Below the pieces are notes generated by a model. That model was not told the DNA's origin. It worked only from the letters and a program-made list of their open reading frames with translations, and did no database searches. Source: a virus. Taken from it: a stretch of 39,925 bases of DNA. Where the stretch lies: positions 1 to 39,925 of IMG/VR virus record IMGVR_UViG_3300032050_000321. One strand, 5' to 3'. Positions 17,592-25,168 of this stretch are shown here, in pieces. Positions within the stretch are counted from its first letter, which is position 1, and each line of letters starts with the position of its first letter. The position numbers and the translations under genes are program-made.

Positions 17592-20388
17592 CGTCGGCGG
17601 GTTTTAGTGACTCAACATAGTCCTCGGTATTAATAAAGTCCCCCTTGGAGCAGTCAAACATAAAGGCATCCGTAGGTAGCCCCTCAATCTTGGTGCCCTT
17701 AGCCATACGCTTTTTAACTGTCTTTTCGTATATGCCCTCGGCGGCTAAAGTATTTAATACATCCTTAAGTGTGATCTGGTTCTTGGTACAGAACTGCCGT
17801 AGGTGCTTGGCACTGATAAATAACTTCTTAGTGTCTGGCTCTATCCGTGCAAGCAGGTCAAACTTCGGCTCTACAATCGGCAACTGGGCCATACCTGAGC
17901 GCTTGTCGGCGGCGTCGTTAATAACAAGGATGCTCCCACGGAACTCATTTAAGAACTCGCCTATCGTGCTGGCTTGGTTTGTAGGAGGTGCCTTAATCTC
18001 GTGACGCATCTTAGAAAACTCAACAACCATCCACTCAAAAACCCTTTTAATATCAATGTCAATCAGTCCAAGTTTCTTAGCAATCATGGCTCCCGCAATA
18101 TTACAGGCGGCAACACCTGACCAAAACCGCTCACGTCCACTAAATTTAACCTTTTTGTCGATAACAACCTGTATCTGCTTGACCATATCTATGGCTTCTT
18201 CAAGGTTTGATACTAGCCATTGCAGGTAAATGCGCCCTGCGTGCCCGTAGTTATTGTCTAATTGGCTAAATATCTCGTCGGCTTCGACCTTGTTCATGAC
18301 GCTATTAACAGGTATTTGAAACTCAATTAACCGCATTAACTCGCCATCAGGGGTCGATTTCAGCGACGCCAACTTGTCATAAAAGGATGCGTTAGAAGTA
18401 CACACGCACAGTAAAGACCACTTTGATGTGTTAAGCCGCTCTTCGTTAGACTGAGACTTCATGCGGTTACGGGCACGGCCTTGCGACACGGCGTAGACAA
18501 AGTCAGAAAAGTGCTCTGCCTCTACGTTAGTTATCTCGTCACAACTAATTGGCAAGTTACCCATCACGCCCATCCTATGCAACTTGACGTTTATGGTGTC
18601 TTTAGCAATAAGCATCTGTTCCTCGGGGTGTCCGTAGACGCTGTGCATAACCTTGGCTACCGTTGTTTTACCTGTTCCCGATACATTGTTGACTAGGTTT
18701 ATAACCGCGCCTTTTAGGTTCAGGTGTGTCAAAAGCGGAGATCCAAACGCCGTGAAAAACCCGAACGCATGCGGCTCCATACTGGGGCGGTTGTACACAT
18801 TCGCTATCTTTTTCCATTCGTCTAACGTGCCAACCGGCTGCATGTACTCTGACAACGCCGAGGTCATTGAAGAAGGGGGGCTATATTTAATACCTTCCGC
18901 CGTTATCTCTTGGTCTCCAACAACGAATTTGCTATTTTTGTCTGCCCATCCGTACTGCATTCTCATTACCTCCACGTCAGTTTTGTACTGTAATTCGTTA
19001 ACAAACTTAATGATGTACACCATGATGGCATCCATCTGCTTTTGTAATGCTGCAACGCCATAAAATCCTAACTTCTCCCGTAACTTTTCTTTGGTCATTA
19101 CCTCTGTAATCGGCAACGCAAACTCTTTAATTCCATCTTTTGGTAGGTGCAATCTAATCCAAGCGACCTCCCCTTTCTGTGGATCTCTCATCCGCTTAAC
19201 CACATAAAGGTCGTGCTGATAAACTAATATGGGGTCGTTATCCGCGATTTCAATATAGACGCCGCCCTGCTTGCCTCTAAAGTAAGGAAAGGGGTATTCG
19301 GGGATTGTGATCTTTGTAACCGGCACCTCGGGGGACTTTGCCTCTACTTCGACAAAGTTATCCTCGGCACGGGCTTTGACAATCTTGCGCCCCAACGCAA
19401 TCGGCCCAACTATCTTGCCTTTATGGGAGCAACCCTCACACCCACTAGGGTTCCATTTCTCAAACGTGACACACTTCTGTGGGCCACCGGTATCCATAGC
19501 CTTGCGGATAGTCTCTTGGAAATCATATTCCTGATGGCGCTCTGAGATCTTATGGATGGCTGTGTCTCTATCCTCGCATGCCCACGCTACCGACAGCCCT
19601 GCACGCCATAACTCATAGTTAACTGTCTCTTGCTCTGTCGCTATCTTATGTATCTGAGCGCATCCTTCGCCCTTGATAGTCTTTTTAATAATTATCTTGA
19701 ACCACTTCTCTTCGTTATTAGCAAGGGCTTTAGTCAATTCATTTAGTTCTTGCCTCGGTACATTAAACTCAGGAGGCGCAACAAGAACACCGAGTTGGGA
19801 CTTAACTGTTTCGTACTCTATTTCATCTGATAAGCAAATAATAGATACAGGCTTAGGCGGGTCATCCTTAAAGTTTAGAGTCTCAGGAACCCTAAGTATC
19901 GAGGCTAAGTCTGCTGTGCGCGACGGGTCAACATGGAAATCGTATTCTTCGCAAAGATACTTGATGCGTTCGGCAACGGGCTTCCACTCCTCAGCAGTGA
20001 TAGTTCTGCTAAGTCGCCAGTAGATATGCAGCCCCCGCCCCGAGTTAACAACTGTCGGCTTAGGTAGTCCTGTTGCCTTACAAAAGTTTTTAAGCGCGGC
20101 AAGACCTTCACCTTGGCTAGGATAGTCTTTGCCTTCACCGCAATCAATGTCTAGCCAAAAGGCTTTGATGTACTTGGCGTTTGGTTGCGTGCGTGATTTG
20201 TTTGTCTCGTACTTTGAGCATGCAAAGTATGCGTTATATTCGTCTTCCATCAAGCCAGCAATTGCTTGCTCGCATTCATCCAATGTCTCATGGAATGTCT
20301 GTCTTGGCTTATTCCCCGCCTTTAGCCCAACAATGCAATACCATCCTTCGGATGGAAGCACCGCCGACAGTAATTCTGTAGTTGCCAT
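17566..20388 (-). CDS. Primase-helicase: AEP-type primase domain fused to DUF927-like SF3/AAA+ helicase
   Basis: A protein of 940 residues. The N-terminal domain shows archaeo-eukaryotic primase motifs: D80 and D82 in FWLDIDCGEG, SGRGLHIYW with H121, and a third acidic motif around D154-D160 (VDPSRTADLA). A Cys/His-rich patch (GCEGCSHKG, near 320) may bind zinc. The second half is an ATPase with Walker A NNVSGTGKTT (K574) and a downstream acidic SCDEITN segment like Walker B, followed by LCVCTSN and the arginine-containing ELMRLIEF. The architecture matches phage primase-helicases of the DUF927 group. It should unwind DNA and make primers for the family A polymerase encoded upstream. A strong ribosome site (AAGGG, six bases before ATG) fixes the start. 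Confidence 0.85.
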   Translation of the reverse strand: MATTELLSAVLPSEGWYCIVGLKAGNKPRQTFHETLDECEQAIAGLMEDEYNAYFACSKYETNKSRTQPNAKYIKAFWLDIDCGEGKDYPSQGEGLAALKNFCKATGLPKPTVVNSGRGLHIYWRLSRTITAEEWKPVAERIKYLCEEYDFHVDPSRTADLASILRVPETLNFKDDPPKPVSIICLSDEIEYETVKSQLGVLVAPPEFNVPRQELNELTKALANNEEKWFKIIIKKTIKGEGCAQIHKIATEQETVNYELWRAGLSVAWACEDRDTAIHKISERHQEYDFQETIRKAMDTGGPQKCVTFEKWNPSGCEGCSHKGKIVGPIALGRKIVKARAEDNFVEVEAKSPEVPVTKITIPEYPFPYFRGKQGGVYIEIADNDPILVYQHDLYVVKRMRDPQKGEVAWIRLHLPKDGIKEFALPITEVMTKEKLREKLGFYGVAALQKQMDAIMVYIIKFVNELQYKTDVEVMRMQYGWADKNSKFVVGDQEITAEGIKYSPPSSMTSALSEYMQPVGTLDEWKKIANVYNRPSMEPHAFGFFTAFGSPLLTHLNLKGAVINLVNNVSGTGKTTVAKVMHSVYGHPEEQMLIAKDTINVKLHRMGVMGNLPISCDEITNVEAEHFSDFVYAVSQGRARNRMKSQSNEERLNTSKWSLLCVCTSNASFYDKLASLKSTPDGELMRLIEFQIPVNSVMNKVEADEIFSQLDNNYGHAGRIYLQWLVSNLEEAIDMVKQIQVVIDKKVKFSGRERFWSGVAACNIAGAMIAKKLGLIDIDIKRVFEWMVVEFSKMRHEIKAPPTNQASTIGEFLNEFRGSILVINDAADKRSGMAQLPIVEPKFDLLARIEPDTKKLFISAKHLRQFCTKNQITLKDVLNTLAAEGIYEKTVKKRMAKGTKIEGLPTDAFMFDCSKGDFINTEDYVESLKPADDESPRPVV

Positions 20389-20400
20389 TTGCCGCCCTTG

Positions 20401-20472
20401 CGCCGCAGAAAAGAAAGGGCATCAGGGGGTTGCGGCGATTAACCCCTTTTCGTTCCGTCGAACTAGATGCCC
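20401..20472 (-). promoter_or_regulatory. Structured leader before the primase gene with competing stems
   Basis: In the 90-base gap before the primase start, leftward RNA can form an outer stem GGGCATC/GATGCCC (20466-20472 with 20417-20423) enclosing an inner stem GGGGTT/AACCCC (20441-20446 with 20426-20431). The loop of the inner hairpin carries CGCCGCA (20437-20431), which is perfectly complementary to TGCGGCG at 20407-20401, one base before CAAGGG of the primase ribosome binding site. The second pairing would be a pseudoknot or an alternative fold next to the start site. A leader that controls translation is inferred. The T-rich stretch after the outer stem (TTTCTTTTC) also allows a weak terminator reading. 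Confidence 0.5.
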
Positions 20473-20478
20473 GTGTTA

Positions 20479-20724
20479 CTAAACGCTAAATTTAGCCTTT
20501 GCCAAAACTTCTTCAATCCTTGCAATTTGTTTCTGCCTTGGTATTTCTAAACCCTTAAACCATTTGTATATGGTCATTCGGCTTACCCCAAAGTAAGTAG
20601 AAACATCAGACACAGGGATTTCTTTAGCAATGCACAGTCGCCCCAACGCTACACCGAGGTTTTCTGTACTGGCTTCTTTATTCGCCTTAACAATTCGAGA
20701 ACTGTAACCACGACTGTCCGTCAT
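20479..20724 (-). CDS. HTH DNA-binding protein (Cro/XRE-like)
   Basis: A protein of 81 residues. After a charged N-terminus (MTDSRGYSSRIVKANKEAST) there is a helix-turn-helix unit, VSDVSTYFGVSRMTIYKWFK, at about residues 38-57, followed by IARIEEVLAKAKF. It resembles small phage regulators or a DNA-binding replication accessory. It starts in a TAATG overlap with the ssDNA-binding candidate and precedes the primase leader. It may control this part of the operon; no operator could be assigned with confidence. Confidence 0.75.
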   Translation of the reverse strand: MTDSRGYSSRIVKANKEASTENLGVALGRLCIAKEIPVSDVSTYFGVSRMTIYKWFKGLEIPRQKQIARIEEVLAKAKFSV

Positions 20725-21617
20725 TACTCGTCATCCGTAGCCCAGTTGCCCATAATTTCAGCGAGATCTTTTTTCTCAGTCGGCGCCTCCGCAGCCTTCT
20801 TAGAAACTTTTTTGGTTGGCTCAGGAACCGCTGCTTCGGCCTCTGCTTTTACTTCGGCTTTATTCACAGTAGATGCTACCGGAGCGGCAATTGCTTTCAG
20901 TTTTGCATCTGATTGTGAGGCAGTCATTACGATTGCTTGTTTTGCATCCAAGGTTGCACCTTGCTGTTTTGCTACTTCCCACTGTTCCTTGGAGAGGAAA
21001 CCAATAGGCTTGAAGGTCAACTTGGGATTGTCGCTGTCCGAGTCAAACTTCATTTCGGTGACAATCATATTGATGTTGTATCCCTGTGAAGCAACGTATT
21101 TGGCGTACTGCTCAAACGGCATCTTGTCGATGTCGCCTTTGCCGAAATAGGACTTTGATGGGAGCAACAATTGATAAACACTACCTTTGATGTCGTCGGC
21201 TAATACAACTGCCAAACGTTTTTCGTACCGGCACGCACGCGAATCGCCATTGCCTGAACCCTTAATGTTCTGTGGGCAGTTATCGCAATTTGGGCCTTGT
21301 GGGCTTTCTACACTTGCATCAGGAGCGATGCCGTCATTAGACCAGCAATCAGGAGGTGCTGATTCACCGGCTACATACTTACCGGCATAGAACTTACGTG
21401 CTACGTGCTTGGTTCCATTTACAATTACAATGTTCATGGAACGGCTTTCGTTCTTGGCAATCTCCTCGCCGCCTACCATCATACGGAATACAGCACCGCG
21501 AATGGATATGCGCTTGCTACCACCGCCGCCACCTAGCGAACGGGTTAACTCATCTACACCGGCTTCTTTAATGTAGTCGGGTACTGCTTGTTGAAACAAA
21601 CTAATTTCGTTACTCAT
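20724..21617 (-). CDS. Candidate ssDNA-binding protein with Cys cluster and acidic tail
   Basis: A protein of 297 residues. The core (about 30-210) alternates beta strands, for example ISIRGAVFRMMVGGEE and SRSMNIVIVNG. It carries a cysteine cluster, PPDCWSND, GPNCDNCPQN and SRACRYEKR, that could bind zinc. A strand-helix region (VYQLLLPSKSYFGKGD) follows. The C-terminus is an Ala/Lys/Glu-rich linker ending in an acidic tip, NWATDDE, like the tails of bacterial SSB and T7 gp2.5 that bind partner proteins. Position next to the primase-helicase supports a replication role. The start has a good ribosome site (AGGAG, seven bases before ATG). The function is inferred; the family was not identified. 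Confidence 0.6.
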   Translation of the reverse strand: MSNEISLFQQAVPDYIKEAGVDELTRSLGGGGGSKRISIRGAVFRMMVGGEEIAKNESRSMNIVIVNGTKHVARKFYAGKYVAGESAPPDCWSNDGIAPDASVESPQGPNCDNCPQNIKGSGNGDSRACRYEKRLAVVLADDIKGSVYQLLLPSKSYFGKGDIDKMPFEQYAKYVASQGYNINMIVTEMKFDSDSDNPKLTFKPIGFLSKEQWEVAKQQGATLDAKQAIVMTASQSDAKLKAIAAPVASTVNKAEVKAEAEAAVPEPTKKVSKKAAEAPTEKKDLAEIMGNWATDDE

Positions 21618-22007
21618 TTATTTTCTCCTAATGGTAATTGCATACTCTTTTTCAACCTGAAGTCCGGCGGGATGCGTATCCGGGTTTTCCTCTAAAAACT
21701 GTTTCATATTTGTTTGATGTATACGGCGCTCTAATAACTCCATTGCTTCATTATCTTTCATAAACCTATGAAAGTTTTCCCAATCGTTAGTCCAATACCG
21801 GCTCTTGAGAGTGCGGTAAGCAGTACCAAACGGTGTGCGAAAACTATCAACCCCGGCTTCTTTACAGATGTCTAGCAATTCGGCGCCAATAACTTTCATT
21901 TGCGCTTCAATGTCTTCAACCTGTTTTTCCATGCTCTGCTTAACTCGATCACGCTCATCACGCATCTTAATGTAAACAGAGACAAGTTTATCTACGGAAA
22001 CATCCAT
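21618..22007 (-). CDS. Conserved phage replication-region protein, function unknown
   Basis: The start at 22007 gives 129 residues. It has AGAGGA about six bases upstream, whereas the longer in-frame start at 22031 is a GTG without support. The N-terminal half is a coiled coil (YIKMRDERDRVKQSMEKQVEDIEAQMKV in sense). A compact region follows with DSFRTPFGTAYRTLKSRYWT and TNMKQFLEENPDTHPAG, and the product ends in EYAITIRRK. Proteins of this type are common in phage recombination and replication operons, without known activity. It is the first gene after the promoter at 22054-22082 and is followed directly by the ssDNA-binding candidate. Confidence 0.75.
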   Translation of the reverse strand: MDVSVDKLVSVYIKMRDERDRVKQSMEKQVEDIEAQMKVIGAELLDICKEAGVDSFRTPFGTAYRTLKSRYWTNDWENFHRFMKDNEAMELLERRIHQTNMKQFLEENPDTHPAGLQVEKEYAITIRRK

Positions 22008-22053
22008 ATTTTTATCCTCTTGGTTAAGCACTCGGATCTACGCCCGATGTTTA

Positions 22054-22082
22054 ATACTACTACTGAAACTATACTGTGTCAA
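22054..22082 (-). promoter_or_regulatory. Sigma-70-type promoter for the ssDNA-binding/primase genes
   Basis: Reading leftward, a perfect -35 TTGACA (22082-22077) is followed after exactly 17 bases by TAGTAT (22059-22054), four of six matches to TATAAT. The -35 box lies inside the 3' end of the helicase gene. The predicted start of RNA would be near 22047, about 40 bases before the ATG at 22007. Confidence 0.6.
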
Positions 22083-23635
22083 GAACTAATTTCATTTTTA
22101 TATAAATCAACTAACTGAGTGTGGACATTAAGTTTGTTTTGTAACATCCCATACAACTTAGTTTCTACTTGACTTCCTGTGATGTGCACAACAGTCATTG
22201 GGTTCTTTTGCCCCTGTCTGTGTATGCGAGCGTTTGCTTGCAGATAAGTCTCAATAGAAGTGACGGGAGCGTACCAAATAATCACATTGGCAGCAGTCAA
22301 TGTTACACCATGTGCGGCGGCTTGAGGCTGAATAATTAATACTTTTGGCTCAGGGTTTTCCTGAAAGCGCTTGATAATATCTGTTCGCTTGTTAACAGGA
22401 ACTTGCCCATTAATTATTTCTGATGTAATCCCATTCTTTGATAGGTGCTCACTAAGAAGCGTAATCGTATGGGTAAACGGGACAAATACTAGAACCTTAT
22501 GAGATGCCTCTTCGATAACTTCTTGCACCACGTTGAGACGATTTGATACATCAAACTCCATTGTGTTACCGGAGTCGGTGTAAACAGCACCGCCTGAAAT
22601 CTGTAGTAATTTAGTAAGGTTTGTAGCAGCATTGACTGAAGATACTTCCTCACCCGCCGCAGACAACAACATATCTTTCTTAAGAATCTGATAGTACTTT
22701 TCCTGCTGGGCCGTAAGCGGTGCGTGCCGTGCGGTGTAAGTTATTTCCGGTAAGTCAATGCAATCCTCTTTGATAAACCGAATAGCGGGTTGCAATGCAG
22801 CAAAAATTGTTTTTTGAGAGTTGTGTTTGGGTATCCATTTAAACCGGCTGATGTTAGTCATAACCATGTCTCGGAACGCCCCAAAGAACCGTGGAACAGC
22901 ATGTGGGACAACCATCTTAGCCAAGCCATAGGCATCCGTAGGAGACTGTGCGGCAGGGGTTCCGGTCATCATCCAGACCCATGTAGTCGGCTTAATTATT
23001 TTTTGTAGCGTCTTCCACCGCTTGGTTCCTACATTCTTGTAGGCATTAGCCTCATCCACAATGATTAGATCAAATGTGCCATCTTCAATAATGGTATCGG
23101 CTATGGTCTCCACACCATCGTAATTAACGATAACAAACTCGGCGTTACTGTTAACAAGAGATTTGCGCTTTTCCCTAGCCCCATGCGCAATAGCCACCGT
23201 GCGATGTAGGGCGCACTTAAATAGATCTGACTGCCAAGACGCCTGCATGATGGACAGGGGGCAGATAACTAGAACCCGATTAATTAACCCCTGCTCCATT
23301 AGATAGTCAGCCGCCCATATAGCCGCCGCAGTCTTGCCTGTACCCTGTTCGTTAAAACAGAATGCTCGCTTATGCAGGGTAAGGAATGAAGCCGTATCTT
23401 TTTGGTGAGACATCGGGGGGTAAGCCCCGGGCCACTTATAGTCTCGTATTATTGGGGACGGTATATTTCTAAGATTTAATGTGCGCAGTGTTTGGGCCTC
23501 ATGCAATCCCCAGTTAACCGCTACCTCACTAACTTCTCCATTCTTTTGGACAACTTTGCTTTTTTTAATTGTCTCTGTAATGCGGCTAGGAAACTTAGTC
23601 CGAACTACTAGCACTTGATTATTAATTATTTCCAT
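22079..23635 (-). CDS. SNF2/DEAD-like superfamily 2 helicase
   Basis: A protein of 518 residues, the usual size for phage SNF2-type helicases. Walker A is NEQGTGKTAAA (K101), motif Ia lies around VLVICPLSIM, and motif II is IIVDEAN (194-197). Motif III is MMTGTPAAQSP and motif VI is QANARIHRQGQ near the C-terminus. The C-terminal RecA-like lobe includes VLVFVPFTHTITLL. It hydrolyses ATP to move on duplex DNA and probably assists replication, recombination or the adjacent nuclease. It overlaps the nuclease gene by 10 bases. An N-terminal 60-residue extension precedes the Q-motif-like MSHQKDTA. Confidence 0.9.
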   Translation of the reverse strand: MEIINNQVLVVRTKFPSRITETIKKSKVVQKNGEVSEVAVNWGLHEAQTLRTLNLRNIPSPIIRDYKWPGAYPPMSHQKDTASFLTLHKRAFCFNEQGTGKTAAAIWAADYLMEQGLINRVLVICPLSIMQASWQSDLFKCALHRTVAIAHGAREKRKSLVNSNAEFVIVNYDGVETIADTIIEDGTFDLIIVDEANAYKNVGTKRWKTLQKIIKPTTWVWMMTGTPAAQSPTDAYGLAKMVVPHAVPRFFGAFRDMVMTNISRFKWIPKHNSQKTIFAALQPAIRFIKEDCIDLPEITYTARHAPLTAQQEKYYQILKKDMLLSAAGEEVSSVNAATNLTKLLQISGGAVYTDSGNTMEFDVSNRLNVVQEVIEEASHKVLVFVPFTHTITLLSEHLSKNGITSEIINGQVPVNKRTDIIKRFQENPEPKVLIIQPQAAAHGVTLTAANVIIWYAPVTSIETYLQANARIHRQGQKNPMTVVHITGSQVETKLYGMLQNKLNVHTQLVDLYKNEISS

Positions 23636-24285
23636 ACTTTTAAAGGTACTCTTTCTTTCTTCGATCCGGTTGTCACAACATAATTTAAACGAGACTCATT
23701 AAATCCTTTGTAAGGTTCCCAAAAGTAATCACCTCTCATAAGTAGGTACCAATTATTGTAGTTGTAATTTGAGTTAAATCCTGTTCTATAAACAAGAGTA
23801 CCTACGTTCATCCGACCACCAAAGATATTTAAAGCCGCTATTGGTTTTATTGTGTTCCCCCCAAGACATGCAGAATTAGCACTCCCCGGGTAATACACCG
23901 GCCCTAAAAATACAGGCATTTTTAAATCTTTAGCATACGCAGCCGCTTGTTCAAAATGATCTGCAAGTGTTGTAGCAGCCGTACTTGTGTTCATATCCTT
24001 TTTACATTCAACGCCAAAGAATATGTGCCCCCCATCATGCGGAGCCTTTACTAAGAAATCAATTGCGTTTCCGCTTTTAGTTTTCCATTGCTCTCGATAC
24101 TGCCACCTACTTTGGAAAAAGAATTTTCTTAATTCCTCTGCGTAATCATCTTCACTTTTTGGGGGCGTTTTTGCGTACCGATCCGTCAGGGTTCCTAGAG
24201 AATGATCGGTTAGCCGAAACTGATTTAAGTTTAAGGTTGGACTTGGCGTTAGTGCCGCCCTTTGATAAAGGCTTGACGTGGTCAA
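23626..24285 (-). CDS. PD-(D/E)XK-type nuclease, overlapping the HNH gene; start uncertain
   Basis: The catalytic pattern is AIDFLVKA followed by GVECKKD, giving D76, E93 and K95 in the numbering used here. This is the PD-(D/E)XK signature of restriction-like and VRR-like nucleases. No ATG lies close upstream of the domain. In-frame ATGs at 24396, 24393 and 24318 would run through the HNH gene in another frame, where the peptide is an obvious shadow. I chose TTG at 24285 because GAGGGG lies seven bases before it, giving 219 residues and a 134-base overlap with HNH. A +1 frameshift from the HNH gene is an alternative. It precedes the SNF2 helicase by a 10-base overlap. Confidence 0.6.
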   Translation of the reverse strand: MTTSSLYQRAALTPSPTLNLNQFRLTDHSLGTLTDRYAKTPPKSEDDYAEELRKFFFQSRWQYREQWKTKSGNAIDFLVKAPHDGGHIFFGVECKKDMNTSTAATTLADHFEQAAAYAKDLKMPVFLGPVYYPGSANSACLGGNTIKPIAALNIFGGRMNVGTLVYRTGFNSNYNYNNWYLLMRGDYFWEPYKGFNESRLNYVVTTGSKKERVPLKVWK

Positions 24286-24454
24286 TATCTTTCCCCTCTC
24301 TAGCGTCGGCTTTGCCATTTCCGTTCTTATCTGTCCCGTTTTTGTCCATGCTATATCGGGCACGCTCTCGTGTGGCTCGTAGGCTTTTTTCATCACGATC
24401 CTTTTGCTGTTGCCATTCTTTCTTGTAGGGGCGGGGTTTGTTTACGTAAGGCAT
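24152..24454 (-). CDS. Small HNH endonuclease
   Basis: A protein of 100 residues. The HNH core is DIDHVKPLSKGGTN (H59) with SNLKL (N73) and ANRS (N82). The N-terminal half is basic and helical (KKEWQQQKDRDEKSL), followed by DKNGTDKNGNGKAD, which resembles a Ca-binding loop and is a common lead-in to small phage HNH domains. It cuts DNA using one metal ion; in phages such enzymes act in packaging, recombination or homing. Here it is linked to a PD-(D/E)XK nuclease and a helicase, not to a terminase. Its 3' end overlaps the nuclease gene in another frame. Confidence 0.85.
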   Translation of the reverse strand: MPYVNKPRPYKKEWQQQKDRDEKSLRATRERARYSMDKNGTDKNGNGKADAREGKDIDHVKPLSKGGTNAKSNLKLKSVSANRSFSRNPDGSVRKNAPKK

Positions 24455-24463
24455 AATAATCTC

Positions 24464-24616
24464 CTAAAAGGGTTTCCCAAATTGTGGATTATCTTTGATA
24501 CCTAAGTCAAGGGCCAGCCGCTCGTTCTCATCTTTGACCCTGTGATATGCCTGTTTCCAATGCTCAACTTCTTTCTTTAGGCGTTCGATCTCGGCTTTGT
24601 ATTCTTCAGGAGTCAT
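24464..24616 (-). CDS. Short coiled-coil protein, 50 residues
   Basis: The sequence encodes MTPEEYKAEIERLKKEVEHW and continues KQAYHRVKDENERLALDLG, ending NPQFGKPF, then TAG. The first 40 residues form a regular heptad coiled coil. The ATG overlaps the TGA of the upstream gene (ATGA at 24616-24613), and the stop lies 9 bases before the HNH start. Overlap, composition and operon position all support a real gene. It may be a dimerising accessory protein; the function is unknown. Confidence 0.7.
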   Translation of the reverse strand: MTPEEYKAEIERLKKEVEHWKQAYHRVKDENERLALDLGIKDNPQFGKPF

Positions 24617-24819
24617 TCTTTCACCCTATAAAATTTCTTGGAACCAATACGCACAACATCCGCGATCCCATTCTCAACAAACTTTTCTAGCACTCTATAT
24701 ACCCTAGTCTTACTAACAATCCACTCCTTTGCGATTTTATTTGCCTGAACCGGGGTTTTTGGATGAGAAAGTAAATAGTTCCACACACCCTGTTCAAAGT
24801 CGGTCATCTCAACTGCCAC
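24613..24819 (-). CDS. Winged-helix DNA-binding protein
   Basis: The start is taken as GTG at 24819 because AGGAG lies seven bases upstream; longer in-frame starts have no ribosome site and overlap the previous gene. The 68-residue product opens MAVEMTDFEQGVWNYLLSH, then has a helix-turn-helix with wing: VQANKIAKEWIVSKTRVYRV followed by LEKFVENGIADVVRIGSKKF. This is the MarR/ArsR-like small winged-helix pattern. It may regulate the operon or bind replication DNA. It is followed by the 50-residue coiled-coil gene through an ATGA overlap. Confidence 0.7.
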   Translation of the reverse strand: MAVEMTDFEQGVWNYLLSHPKTPVQANKIAKEWIVSKTRVYRVLEKFVENGIADVVRIGSKKFYRVKE

Positions 24820-24832
24820 TGTTCTTCTCCTT

Positions 24833-25168
24833 TTATAATCGAGTACCACTACCTTTGTTCCGATTCGCACAAGGCCACACTTGCTTCAATGCATCAGTAA
24901 CTAACATATCTGCGCTCTTGTGACGTATGCCGGGGTTAGATTCAAGGTAACTTTTAACAACATCCCTAACCTGACCATTCGTTACACCCGCCGACGGACA
25001 ACTAAAAACATGTTGCTGTGCATCGCTTACCCCGGCTACATATCCAAGGGCAAACATTCTCCAAATAGTTTCATCACTATTTATGTGTCTTAATAAATCG
25101 TTACCCGTAAGAAACTCAGCGTGTGCCATGCATGGGATGAACAGTAAACTTGCAATTAGTTTTTTCAT
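24833..25168 (-). CDS. Secreted Rap1a/Tai-like protein
   Basis: A protein of 111 residues with a Sec signal peptide (MKKLIASLLFIPCMAHA, likely cut after residue 17). The mature part matches the Rap1a/Tai pattern: FLTGNDLLRHI, then FALGYVAGVSDA, C57, GVTNGQVRDVVKSYLES, and DALKQVWPC with C100. The two cysteines probably form a disulfide. The founding members are periplasmic immunity proteins that bind type VI secretion amidase effectors in Serratia. In a phage the protein would sit in the host periplasm and could block a peptidoglycan amidase, from competitors or from the lysis system. That role is inferred. The start overlaps the glycosyltransferase stop (ATGA). Confidence 0.8.
   Translation of the reverse strand: MKKLIASLLFIPCMAHAEFLTGNDLLRHINSDETIWRMFALGYVAGVSDAQQHVFSCPSAGVTNGQVRDVVKSYLESNPGIRHKSADMLVTDALKQVWPCANRNKGSGTRL

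Noticed and set aside
24286-24396. Upstream extension of the PD-(D/E)XK nuclease to ATG 24396 or 24318
   Set aside because: In that stretch the HNH frame encodes an unmistakable HNH domain, so this frame looks like its shadow.
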